From an uncultured Clostridia bacterium (GTDB lineage Bacteria > Bacillota > Clostridia > TANB77 > CAG-508): a stretch of 64,000 nt of DNA. Below the pieces are notes generated by a model. It did not search any database, had not been told where the DNA came from, and was given only the letters and a program-made list of their open reading frames with translations. The translations under genes and the position numbers were made by a program. The DNA lies in NCBI GenBank assembly GCA_934130935.1, contig CAKOYQ010000009.1:1-64000 (forward strand). Direction: 5' to 3'. Positions 15,385 to 23,295 of this stretch are shown piece after piece. Each line of letters begins with the position of its first letter. Position 1 is the first letter of the stretch.

Positions 15385-17275
15385 TTTTTTCCTCACCTTT
15401 TCTATTTTGATTGCCTCTCTTATTTCTTACTTCTTCTTCCAATATTTTCACTTCACTATATGCATTATCTAACATTTCCATATGTTTTATTGAATCTATT
15501 GATGCTCTTACTACTTCTTTTCCTGTCCTTTTTCTTTTTTCTAAACTAATTCCTAATTCTGATAATTTTTGTATTTGCTTTTGAGTTGGCTTTTTACCTC
15601 TCATGTTTCCTCTATATACGCTAGTTATGTTTGCTTTAGTTGGGCCTATTCTATCACTTAATTCTATTCCTAATTCTTTTGCTTTTTCTTCTGTTAGTAC
15701 TACTCCAGATTTCTTTGCTAATGTTTCTACTGTATCTCTTAGAGTTATCTTTGAAACATCTATTTTCTGTCCTTTTAATATTTGTAGCTTTTCTATAAAT
15801 TCTTGTGTTATATCTCTCTTTTCCAATAGTTCTAAACTGATTCCTAATTCTGATAATCTCTGTACTTGTTCTTCTATTGGCTTTTCGCGAGTTTTATCTC
15901 CTCTGTGTGCACTTGCAACATTCGTCTTGGTTTGTCCTATTCTGTCACTTAAGTTTATTCCTAATTCCTTTGCCTTCTCTTCTGTTATTATTACTCCAGA
16001 TTTCTCCGCTAATGTTCGTATTGTATCTGTTTTAGTAATCTTTGTAATATCTATCCCCTGCTCTTTTAATATACATAATTTTTCTATAAGTTCTTGTGTT
16101 ATATTTCTTCTTTCAAGGCTAATTCCTAATTTTTGTAGCTTCTGTACTTGCTCTTGGGTTGGCTTTTCACCACTACCATTCCTTCTGTATGCTCTAGCTA
16201 TACTCATCTTAGTTTGGCCTATTTTATCGTTTAATCTTATTCCTAACTCTTTTGCTTTCTCTTCTGTTATTACTACTCCTGATTTTTGGGCCAGTGTTTG
16301 TATAGTATCTTTTATTTGAATATTAGATACCTCTATTCCTTGTTTTTCTAATATTTTTAGCTTTTCTATAAATTCTTGTGTTATACTTTTCTTTTCTGGT
16401 AGCTCTAAACTGACTCCCAATTCTAGCAATCTCTGCTCTTGCTCTTGTTCTGTCTTCATACCGCCTTTTCTATATAATTTAGCTATGTACTTCTTAGCTC
16501 CACCTATCTTATAATTTAATCTTATTCCTAACTCGTCTGCTTTCTCTTTTGTTATTACTACTCCTGATTTCTCTGCTAATGTTTGTATTGTATCTGTCTC
16601 AGTCATTTTTGCAATATCTATTTTTTGCTCAATTAATATATCTAATTCTTTCATAAATTTTCGTATTATAGTTCCTCTTTCCAATACATCTAAACTGATT
16701 CCTAATTCTGACAATCTATGAACTTGCTCTTGTGTTGGCTTTTGATATGTTCCTTTTCCCCTGTGTGCACTAGCTATACCAGTCTTAGTTTGACCTATTT
16801 TATCATTTAATTCTATACCTAATTCTTCTGATTGCTTTTCTGTTAACACTACTCCTGATTTCTCAGCTAATGTTTGTATTGTGTCTTTTGGAGTTATTTT
16901 TGTTACATCTACTCCTTGTTTTTTTAATGTCTCTAAATTTTTTATAAATTCTTGTATTATATTTCTTTTTTTTACTAACTCTAAGCTAATTCCTAATTCT
17001 GACAATCTCTGAATTTGCTCTTGGGTTGGTTTCTCGCGTGATCCTATTCCTCTGGATGCACTAGCTATACTCATCTTAGTATAGCCTATTCTATCAATTA
17101 ATTCTATTCCTAACTCTTCTGCTTTCTTTTCTGTTATTATCACTCCAGATTTTTCAGCTAATGTTTGTATTGTATCTTTTTGAGTCATTTTTGTAATATC
17201 TATTCTTAGGCCTTTTAATATTTCTAATTTTTCTATAAATCTTTGTATACTTTTACTACCTGTACTTTGATTCAT
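15362..17275 (-). CDS. Repeat protein F: six repeats, read-through C terminus
   Basis: 637 residues: head MNQSTGSKSIQRF, six repeats and a tail that differs from its paralogues. The others stop after NQK. Here the A-run is one base shorter (CAAAATAG where the others have CAAAAATAA), so the former stop at 15402-15404 is out of frame. The protein gains RKGEEKNESKYTW, overlapping the start of E by 23 bases. Repeat 3 is the most diverged (KLYRKGGMKTEQEQEQ). The start ATG follows GGAGAAATAAAAG and overlaps the stop of the upstream small gene (ATGA). Confidence 0.85.
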   Translation of the reverse strand: MNQSTGSKSIQRFIEKLEILKGLRIDITKMTQKDTIQTLAEKSGVIITEKKAEELGIELIDRIGYTKMSIASASRGIGSREKPTQEQIQRLSELGISLELVKKRNIIQEFIKNLETLKKQGVDVTKITPKDTIQTLAEKSGVVLTEKQSEELGIELNDKIGQTKTGIASAHRGKGTYQKPTQEQVHRLSELGISLDVLERGTIIRKFMKELDILIEQKIDIAKMTETDTIQTLAEKSGVVITKEKADELGIRLNYKIGGAKKYIAKLYRKGGMKTEQEQEQRLLELGVSLELPEKKSITQEFIEKLKILEKQGIEVSNIQIKDTIQTLAQKSGVVITEEKAKELGIRLNDKIGQTKMSIARAYRRNGSGEKPTQEQVQKLQKLGISLERRNITQELIEKLCILKEQGIDITKITKTDTIRTLAEKSGVIITEEKAKELGINLSDRIGQTKTNVASAHRGDKTREKPIEEQVQRLSELGISLELLEKRDITQEFIEKLQILKGQKIDVSKITLRDTVETLAKKSGVVLTEEKAKELGIELSDRIGPTKANITSVYRGNMRGKKPTQKQIQKLSELGISLEKRKRTGKEVVRASIDSIKHMEMLDNAYSEVKILEEEVRNKRGNQNRKGEEKNESKYTW

Positions 17276-17613
17276 CTTTTATTTCTCCTATTTTTAAATA
17301 TATCTACATCATATTTTTGTTGTTTTTTTAACTCTTCTTTTTGTCTTTCTTCATTTTGCATCTTCAATATTTTTTTTCTTTGCTCTGGTGTTGCTAAATA
17401 ATCTCTAAATAGATTAAATAATATAGCTTTTGTTTCTAATAACATTGGTTGTTCTTTTAATTCTAATTCATCATCTAATTCATAATTATATTCTTCATTT
17501 CTATTTATCTTTATTGCTTCAATAACTTCAACAGGAATTTTATTATATTCCTCTTCATTTAAGTCCTGTAAAATTGTATATACTTCTGTATAAGAATTTT
17601 TCTTTCTATTCAT
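17272..17613 (-). CDS. Small helical protein heading the repeat-gene operon
   Basis: 113 residues. The first half carries SYTEVYTILQDL, EEYNKIPVEVIEAIKINR and ETKAILFNLFRDYLATPEQRKKI. The C-terminal ~30 residues are Lys/Glu/Gln-rich, probably a coiled coil. Similar short proteins (YSEVYxIL...KIPxxVIxxI) are in my memory common as unnamed genes in gut Clostridia, but I know of no function. It is the first gene after the array promoter and overlaps F by four bases (ATGA), so it is translationally coupled to the repeat proteins. It could be their regulator or partner; that is inference. Confidence 0.75.
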   Translation of the reverse strand: MNRKKNSYTEVYTILQDLNEEEYNKIPVEVIEAIKINRNEEYNYELDDELELKEQPMLLETKAILFNLFRDYLATPEQRKKILKMQNEERQKEELKKQQKYDVDIFKNRRNKR

Positions 17614-17672
17614 TTTTATTCTCTCCTTTTTATCACAAAAGTCATTTATGTAAAGTTGTTTTTACGTCAAAT

Positions 17673-17701
17673 ATTATATCATATGTTTACATAAAAATCA
17701 A
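17673..17701 (-). promoter_or_regulatory. Promoter of the repeat-protein operon, flanked by an inverted repeat
   Basis: TTGATT (17696-17701), 17 bases, TATAAT (17673-17678) on the minus strand. TATGTAAA (17647-17654) and its complement TTTACATA (17686-17693) flank the -10 box; the second copy is itself part of TATGT-TT-ACATA. This arrangement suggests an operator, so the array may be repressed or autoregulated. Confidence 0.6.
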
Positions 17702-17727
17702 CTTATATGGAAAAATATGTATAAAAA

Positions 17728-17762
17728 GGGCAAAAAAAGAACCGACCCCAATTTGCCCATGG
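17728..17762. repeat. Dispersed 35-bp element, copy 1
   Basis: A 35-bp sequence beginning GGGCAAAAA, with core GAACCGACCCC and end TTTGCCCATGG. It recurs with few changes at 56544-56578 in the opposite orientation. Its ends (GGGCAAA/TTTGCCC) are complementary, so it can form a hairpin. Here it makes up one side of the ftsZ terminator. Confidence 0.7.
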
Positions 17763-17783
17763 CAAATAGTCGATTCTTTTTTA
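17731..17783 (-). terminator. Terminator of ftsA-ftsZ
   Basis: An outer stem of AAGAATCGA with TCGGTTCTT, an inner stem TTTGCC/GGCAAA, and a T-run on the minus strand lie nine bases after the ftsZ stop. It overlaps the dispersed 35-bp element. It separates ftsZ from the repeat-protein operon, which has its own promoter. Confidence 0.75.
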
Positions 17784-17791
17784 TTAACTTA

Positions 17792-18904
17792 CTACATATT
17801 TTTATTTTTGTTTTTACGTAAAAATGCTGGGATATCTAAATCTCCTTGTGAAGAATTAACATCAGATGTTGGGATTGAACTTGATTTCTTTTCCCAAGGT
17901 GATTTATTTATAAAACTATCCACTGTTGAAGCTGTACGAGCTTCTGGTTTTTCAAATCCTGTTGCAATAACTGTAATTTGAATTTCATCTTTCATATCTG
18001 GATCTGTAACAGTACCAAATATGATATTAGCTTCTGGATCTACACTGCGTTGAACAAGTTCAGCAGCTGTATTTACTTCATGTAATCCTAAATCCTCTCC
18101 ACCTGTTATATTTATAATAACTCCTCTAGCTCCTTCTATTGAGGTCTCTAGTAATGGACTTTGTACTGCTTGTTTTGCAGCATCTTCTGCTCTATTTTCA
18201 CCAGATGCTCTACCAATTCCCATATGAGCCATACCTGTATTTAACATTATTGTTTTAACATCTGCGAAGTCAAGATTTACAGTTCCTGTTACAGCTATTA
18301 AATCTGATATTCCTTGTACACCTTGTCTTAAAACATCATCAGCCATTCTAAATGCCTCATTTATTGATGTTTTTCTATCTATTATTTGTAGTAGTTTATC
18401 ATTTGGTATTACTACTAATGAATCTACTTTTCCTTTTAAACTTTCAATTCCTCTTTCAGCTTGTGAAAGTCTTTTCTTTCCTTCAAATGTAAATGGTTTT
18501 GTAACAACACCTATTGTTAATATTCCCATTTCTTTTGCTGCTTGAGCAACGATTGGTGCAGCACCTGTACCTGTTCCTCCACCCATTCCAGCTGTAACAA
18601 ATACCATATCTGAACCTCTAAGTGTTTCAGCAATCTCTGATTTGTTTTCTTCTGCTGATTGAGCACCAATGTCAGGATTTGCTCCTGCTCCAAGTCCTCT
18701 TGTTATTTTCTCTCCTATTTGGATTTTTGTTCCTGCTTTTGATTTTTGTAATGCTTGTCTATCTGTATTTACAGAAATAAAGTCAACTCCTTTTATTCCT
18801 GCTTCTATCATTCTATTTACTGCGTTATTTCCAGCACCTCCTACACCTATTACTTTTATTGTAGCTGTACCGTCCATCATTGTAACGTCTTCACATTCCA
18901 TCAT
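17792..18904 (-). CDS. ftsZ: Cell division protein FtsZ
   Basis: Tubulin-like GTPase that forms the division ring at mid-cell. 370 residues. The N-terminal GTPase domain has IKVIGVGGAGNNAVNRM and the tubulin signature GGGTGTGAAP (about 110-119). After a short linker the C-terminal peptide DLDIPAFLRKNK (about 354-365) is the docking site for FtsA and other partners. The ATG follows GGAGG with 8-base spacing. It sits 70 bases after ftsA and ends at a terminator. In Bacillus the next conserved genes are spoIIGA-sigE; here a 10-kb repeat-gene operon intervenes. Confidence 0.98.
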   Translation of the reverse strand: MMECEDVTMMDGTATIKVIGVGGAGNNAVNRMIEAGIKGVDFISVNTDRQALQKSKAGTKIQIGEKITRGLGAGANPDIGAQSAEENKSEIAETLRGSDMVFVTAGMGGGTGTGAAPIVAQAAKEMGILTIGVVTKPFTFEGKKRLSQAERGIESLKGKVDSLVVIPNDKLLQIIDRKTSINEAFRMADDVLRQGVQGISDLIAVTGTVNLDFADVKTIMLNTGMAHMGIGRASGENRAEDAAKQAVQSPLLETSIEGARGVIINITGGEDLGLHEVNTAAELVQRSVDPEANIIFGTVTDPDMKDEIQITVIATGFEKPEARTASTVDSFINKSPWEKKSSSIPTSDVNSSQGDLDIPAFLRKNKNKNM

Positions 18905-18974
18905 AAAGATTTCCTCCCTATTAAAACTATATTTTTTGATTTTTCTAAAGCTCTTTTTAATGCTTTTCTAATTA

Positions 18975-20204
18975 TTAAGAATAAAAAAATTCTTTTATTC
19001 GTTCAATTATTACCTTAAATACACTTTCGTTTGATTGTGAATCAATCCTACTTGAAACTGATTTTGCAAATGGTCTTGCTGCAATATATCTTACAAGTGC
19101 ATAACTGGTTCTAAATTCTGGTTTTACTGTGCTTACAGCTCTTCCTGTTGACATTTTTACAGGAATATTTAAATTTATTTTGCCTGCTACATCACTTTTA
19201 TTAATATTAGTGATACCTCTTCCTGTTAATATTACTGTATTTATGCTTGATTTCACATTTTGAGTTGTTATATCTTTGTTTATTATTGTAAATATTTCTT
19301 CTATTCTTGCTTCTATAATTTCGATTAGTTCAGAACTTTTTATAACTTTATTTCTGCTTTCATCTTTACAAGTATTTAGCATTATTTCATTATCATTATC
19401 TATAAAAGATTTTAGTGCTAATCCATATTGCTTTTTTAATTTTTCTGCTTCTTCTTCAGAAATATTTAACACTAATGCTATATCATTTGTAATGTTGTCT
19501 CCTCCTAAAGGAATAGTATTTGTATATGTAAATTTATTTCCTTCAAATACACCTATTTCAGTGTTTCCTGCGCCTATGTCTAACAACATTACATTATCAT
19601 ATAATTCATTAGTATCTAACATTAGATTTCTTTCAGCTAATGCTGTTGGTACTATTCCATCTATTTCTATTCCAACTCTTTTAAAGATGGTAGCTAATTG
19701 TCTGACATATTCTTTGTCAGCCAAAATAATTTGTGCTTTTAATGTAAAGTTTGAACTTAAGTTTCCAACTGGATCTGATACTACTTTTCCATTATCAAGC
19801 ACTATTTCTGATGGTACTATATCTATTATTGTTTTTCCTTCTGGTATTTCTATGTCTTTGGCTTGCATTATTGCACTTTGAACATCTTTCAAAGCAATTC
19901 CAGCAAATTTGTCTTTTAGTTCTTTTAAAATACTGTTTTGAACTATTGTTACATATTTACCTGGAATCGTTACATATGCTGAATTGATTTTAAATTCTGC
20001 TTCTTCTTCAGCATCTTTTATTGTTTTTGCAATACTTAAACTTATTTCTTCCTCACTGATTATTTTGCCTTTTTTTAGTCCCTTACATTTTTCTGATGTG
20101 CTACATATTGTCTCAATTTGTCCGAAATTGTTTACTTCTCCAACAACAGTGCAGACCTTAGATGTACCTATATCAATACCAACTATGATATCACCTATTG
20201 CCAA
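18975..20204 (-). CDS. ftsA: Cell division protein FtsA
   Basis: Actin-like ATPase that tethers FtsZ to the membrane. 409 residues. The N-terminal phosphate-binding loop has VGIDIGTSKVCTVVGE; the second ATP-binding segment is LLDIGAGNTEIGVF (about 205-218); TGRG follows. The C terminus (VIIERIKEFFYS) is the expected amphipathic membrane helix. It starts at TTG, seven bases after GGAGG; no better ATG is available and the N terminus fits the family. A consensus-like promoter lies upstream, so ftsA-ftsZ form a unit. Confidence 0.96.
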   Translation of the reverse strand: MAIGDIIVGIDIGTSKVCTVVGEVNNFGQIETICSTSEKCKGLKKGKIISEEEISLSIAKTIKDAEEEAEFKINSAYVTIPGKYVTIVQNSILKELKDKFAGIALKDVQSAIMQAKDIEIPEGKTIIDIVPSEIVLDNGKVVSDPVGNLSSNFTLKAQIILADKEYVRQLATIFKRVGIEIDGIVPTALAERNLMLDTNELYDNVMLLDIGAGNTEIGVFEGNKFTYTNTIPLGGDNITNDIALVLNISEEEAEKLKKQYGLALKSFIDNDNEIMLNTCKDESRNKVIKSSELIEIIEARIEEIFTIINKDITTQNVKSSINTVILTGRGITNINKSDVAGKINLNIPVKMSTGRAVSTVKPEFRTSYALVRYIAARPFAKSVSSRIDSQSNESVFKVIIERIKEFFYS

Positions 20205-20244
20205 GATAATTCCTCCATTTATTTATGTGTTTTCCTTAGTGTTA

Positions 20245-20273
20245 TATATATTACATTTTGACAAAAATGTCAA
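20245..20273 (-). promoter_or_regulatory. Promoter of ftsA-ftsZ
   Basis: TTGACA (20268-20273), 17 bases, TATATA (20245-20250) on the minus strand, 41 bases before the ftsA start codon. An 11-bp direct repeat array lies immediately upstream (20281-20353). Confidence 0.65.
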
Positions 20274-20280
20274 TATAATT

Positions 20281-20353
20281 TGAAATATTTTTGAAATATT
20301 TTCGAAATACTTTTGTAATATTTTCGAAACATTTTGTAATGTTTTTGTAATGT
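20281..20353. repeat. Array of ~11-bp T-tract repeats upstream of the ftsA promoter
   Basis: About seven imperfect units of 10-11 bases of the form TTGAAATATTT (variants TCGAAATACTT, TTGTAATATTT, TCGAAACATTT) fill most of the sbp-ftsA spacer. The period is close to one helical turn, so the T-tracts are in phase. This could give intrinsic curvature or an UP-element-like effect, or be a regulator-binding array. Confidence 0.6.
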
Positions 20354-20361
20354 AATTTTTA

Positions 20362-20733
20362 CTATGCTATCTCTTTTTTTCTGCCTTCTTTTTTCTGTAG
20401 CCATTTTTCAATATAATGTCTTCTTATTATAGTCAAATTTGTGAACATTCTTCCAACAAATACTACCAATGCTGCTAAATATATATCTAAGTTTAATTTT
20501 TGTCCTAAATATGTTAGTGCTATTGAAAGTATACTATTACAGAAAAATCCTGATATAAAAATTGTTAAATCAAAGTTTTTCTTTAATACTGATGTTATTC
20601 CTCCAAAAACTGAGTCTAAGGCTGCAACTACAGCTATTGCTAAAAATGTAGAATATGTATATGGTATTACAGGAGCATTTGTTCCTACTAATGCTCCAAC
20701 AATACATCCAATAACTATTGCTATAATAATCAT
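20362..20733 (-). CDS. sbp: Small basic protein (DUF1290 family)
   Basis: 123-residue membrane protein with about three to four membrane segments (start MIIIAIVIGCIVGALVGTNA; GRMFTNLTIIRRHYIEKW near the C terminus). It matches the conserved 'small basic protein' encoded between ylxX and ftsA in Bacillus and Clostridia division clusters. Its exact role is unknown; the location suggests a link to the divisome or cell envelope. The ATG follows AGGAGG. It is 13 bases after the preceding DUF881 gene. Confidence 0.9.
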   Translation of the reverse strand: MIIIAIVIGCIVGALVGTNAPVIPYTYSTFLAIAVVAALDSVFGGITSVLKKNFDLTIFISGFFCNSILSIALTYLGQKLNLDIYLAALVVFVGRMFTNLTIIRRHYIEKWLQKKEGRKKEIA

Positions 20734-20746
20734 TTCTTTTCCTCCT

Positions 20747-21472
20747 CTAATTTATGTACTTTGTGTTCATATCTTTTTCGTACTTTTCAATTTTGATTTT
20801 TTTATTTGTATTAACACTTGTCTCATGTCCCAATTCTTTCAGTTCATCAACTCCTCCACCTTTTCCTGATACCGCACTTTTTAGATAATCTGAATTTCCT
20901 ATTGCATTTATTACATATGGTGAAGATATTTTTTCTCCATTTACTTTTAAAAATTCTGTTCCTATTTCATAAATAGCTGACATAGATGTAATTCTATGTC
21001 CATTTACTGATATTGCCTCTGCTCCTGCCGAAAATAGCTCATTTACTATTGTTAAAAGTTCTGATGATGTTATATTGTCTACTGTAACATCTTCTGAAAG
21101 TTGAGTTCCACCTTTATCAATTAATTGTATTACAATACCTTCTCCTTCAACATCGGTTTTTCCAAGTACTTCGTTTAATTGTTCCAATTCTCCTTCTAAT
21201 AATTGAGCTGTTTTTGCATCTGACTCTTTTTCATTTTTATATTCCTGTATTTTAGCTGATATTTCTTCATACCTTTCGTTCAATTCATTATATTTTTCAT
21301 TCCAACTTGATAATTCTAGCCTAAGCTCAGATTCTCTCATTGTTTCTATTGCTGTTATATCAGTCTGTTGCACAACTTTAAATTGCATAAACATTACAAG
21401 CATTAATGCAAAACATGCAATTCCTATTGTAATTGACATTACTAGCTTTTCTTTGCTTACCTTAACTTTCAT
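20747..21472 (-). CDS. DUF881 membrane-anchored division-cluster protein (YlxX/YlxW type)
   Basis: 241 residues. One N-terminal membrane segment (IGIACFALMLVMFMQF) is followed by a coiled coil (about 40-85, rich in Glu/Lys) and then the DUF881 domain. The domain has the family motifs LLTIVNELFSAGAEAISVNGHRI and GEKISSPYVINAIG (given as segments). It is probably extracytoplasmic. The start is the ATG at 21472, nine bases after AAAGGA; an upstream TTG overlaps that site. It is one of two consecutive DUF881 paralogues, as in Bacillus ylxW-ylxX. Biochemical function unknown. Confidence 0.88.
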   Translation of the reverse strand: MKVKVSKEKLVMSITIGIACFALMLVMFMQFKVVQQTDITAIETMRESELRLELSSWNEKYNELNERYEEISAKIQEYKNEKESDAKTAQLLEGELEQLNEVLGKTDVEGEGIVIQLIDKGGTQLSEDVTVDNITSSELLTIVNELFSAGAEAISVNGHRITSMSAIYEIGTEFLKVNGEKISSPYVINAIGNSDYLKSAVSGKGGGVDELKELGHETSVNTNKKIKIEKYEKDMNTKYIN

Positions 21473-21516
21473 TTTATCAATTCCTTTCAAGTTATTTGTC
21501 TTGAATTTAGCTTATT

Positions 21517-22245
21517 TTATTTACTTACAGCATATTGAAATTTTAATATTCCTGTATATTTAGGTATTGTTATTGTCTTTTTATCTGTTGCTTTTTCTAT
21601 TGATACCTTTAAATATCGTGTTTCTCTTAGATTATCTAAATATCCACCAAATCTATCTACATTAATTAAAACTTCTGGTAATCCTATTGCTTTTATCGTA
21701 AATGGTGCTCCTATTTTTTCTCCATTTACTTTTATTATATTTCCATCACATTCTATTGCTGATGTTGTTACTAATCTCTGTTCATTTATAGATATTGCCT
21801 CTGCTCCTGCATTTTTTAATTCATTTACAACACTTATTAAATCTGCATCATGGACTACTAATAAATTAGGGTCTGCAAACCAGCTATTTAATGATATATC
21901 TTGGTTATCATTTATTGTTATTATTAATCCATTTCCTGTTACTTCTGATAGTCCTAGTATTTTATTCCCATCTTTTATTTCATTTTCTAAATCTGTTAAT
22001 TCTGTATTATTCTGAGTTGAATTCGCTCTTTCTACTTCTAATTGGTTTTCTGCTTCTTCTAATTTTTGATACAGGTTGTCATATTTCTCTTTTGATTTTA
22101 ATACTGAATCTCTCAGTTCATTTTCTTTTGCATTTGTACTCATTATAGAGCCAGTTCCATTAATGGTCTTTATTTGAGCTGCTATTCCATATGATAATAA
22201 CACACACATAAGTCCTAGTATTAAACTAATTATTTTTTTATTCAT
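21517..22245 (-). CDS. DUF881 membrane-anchored division-cluster protein, second paralogue
   Basis: 242 residues with the same plan as its neighbour: N-terminal membrane segment (IISLILGLMCVLLSYGIA), a coiled coil (about 40-90) and the DUF881 domain with NELKNAGAEAISINEQRLV and GEKIGAPFTIKAIG. The C terminus differs (DKKTITIPKYTG). It lies between divIB and the other DUF881 gene in one transcription unit. It probably acts outside the membrane at the septum; this rests only on gene location. Confidence 0.88.
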   Translation of the reverse strand: MNKKIISLILGLMCVLLSYGIAAQIKTINGTGSIMSTNAKENELRDSVLKSKEKYDNLYQKLEEAENQLEVERANSTQNNTELTDLENEIKDGNKILGLSEVTGNGLIITINDNQDISLNSWFADPNLLVVHDADLISVVNELKNAGAEAISINEQRLVTTSAIECDGNIIKVNGEKIGAPFTIKAIGLPEVLINVDRFGGYLDNLRETRYLKVSIEKATDKKTITIPKYTGILKFQYAVSK

Positions 22246-22289
22246 ATTAATACAATCCTTTCCATATAGTCTAACTTTCTTTAAAATCT

Positions 22290-23078
22290 CTAATTTGCAC
22301 TAAAATATGGTAAAAAACCTTCATTTAAATTTCCATTTACATATATTGTGCCAGTATTTCCTGCTTCTTGTTTTAATATTGCATTTACATAATACATTCG
22401 ATTTTTTAAATTAGTAACATCTCCCAAATTGATTGTTATTCCATTATTCTCTAATTCCAATATGTAGTCATCTTTTACTTGTATTTGAGTTATTTTATCT
22501 GCTATCTCAATTTTCTTACATTCATCTAATATCTGTAATATGTTTTCTACTTTATTTAAATCTTTTTCATCTAATCTCTTTTTATTTGATATTTCTGTTA
22601 TGTCCATACCAATTATTGTTGTAATTTCAAGTTTTTCAGTTGAACAATCTAAAATATATCCTTGTTCATCTATGTATATATACTTTTCTGATTCTGTTTT
22701 TATTTGAAACCTTTTTTTTCTTTCTTTTATTTCTATTTCAATTTTATTAGGATATATTTTATTTATTTTTGCATCTTCAATATATCCATTTTGTTTTAAT
22801 TTTACTTTTAGAACCTCTCCTACTTTTGAAAATATATTGTCTCCTTTTTTTACTTCTGCTAATTGCTCTACTTTTTCTTTTGGTAACTGTTCATTCCCCT
22901 TTACTGATATTTCCTGTATCTTAAAAGTTGGTGATGTTAGTAAATATGCTCCTAAACATATTGATATCACTATTACTAATAATATTATTAATAGAATTTT
23001 TCTGTTTTTTCTCTTTCTTTGTTCTATCTCTCTTTGTTTATTAATCTTACTCTTTGGCTTGTTTTTATGAGCTACCAT
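22290..23078 (-). CDS. divIB: Cell division protein FtsQ/DivIB
   Basis: 262-residue single-pass membrane protein of the divisome. It has a basic cytoplasmic N terminus (KPKSKINKQREIEQRKRK), one membrane segment (about 29-50), and a POTRA domain starting FKIQEISVKGNEQLPKEKVEQ. The FtsQ/DivIB beta domain follows, with YPNKIEIEIKERK and YIYIDEQGYIL. The ATG follows GGAAGTGATGATAAA. It is the first gene of the divIB-DUF881-DUF881-sbp group. About 217 bases upstream hold the mreB terminator but no clear promoter. Confidence 0.92.
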   Translation of the reverse strand: MVAHKNKPKSKINKQREIEQRKRKNRKILLIILLVIVISICLGAYLLTSPTFKIQEISVKGNEQLPKEKVEQLAEVKKGDNIFSKVGEVLKVKLKQNGYIEDAKINKIYPNKIEIEIKERKKRFQIKTESEKYIYIDEQGYILDCSTEKLEITTIIGMDITEISNKKRLDEKDLNKVENILQILDECKKIEIADKITQIQVKDDYILELENNGITINLGDVTNLKNRMYYVNAILKQEAGNTGTIYVNGNLNEGFLPYFSAN

Positions 23079-23199
23079 TTTATCATCACTTCCTTTGTGT
23101 TTTATATACTGTTTATAGTAATTTTTATCCTTTTTATTTTATCACACTTTTCATAGATTTTGCTATATTTTTTAAAATTTTTTTAATATAATGTGATTC

Positions 23200-23267
23200 T
23201 ATTATATAAAAATAACCTGAAATATATGCTTAAATATATCTTATAAAGCTTATATTTCAAGTTATTT
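23200..23267 (-). terminator. Terminator after mreB
   Basis: A long stem pairs AAATAACTTGAAATATA with TATATTTCAGGTTATTT on the minus strand (one G-U pair) and is followed by TTATTTTTATATAAT. It lies 29 bases after the mreB stop codon. Confidence 0.7.
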
Positions 23268-23295
23268 AATTTATCAAGGAATCGATTCAAAGCTT

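Noticed and set aside
7358..17275. Possible CRISPR array because of many regular repeats
   Set aside because: The period is about 285 bp, the units are continuous coding sequence and differ by codon changes, with no short palindromic repeats or unique spacers.
17574..17981. 135-codon plus-strand frame across the ftsZ terminator
   Set aside because: It spans a terminator, the dispersed repeat and the antisense of ftsZ, so it is not a gene.
19276..19881. 201-codon plus-strand frame opposite ftsA
   Set aside because: ftsA is certain on the other strand, and this frame has no ribosome-binding site or recognisable domain.
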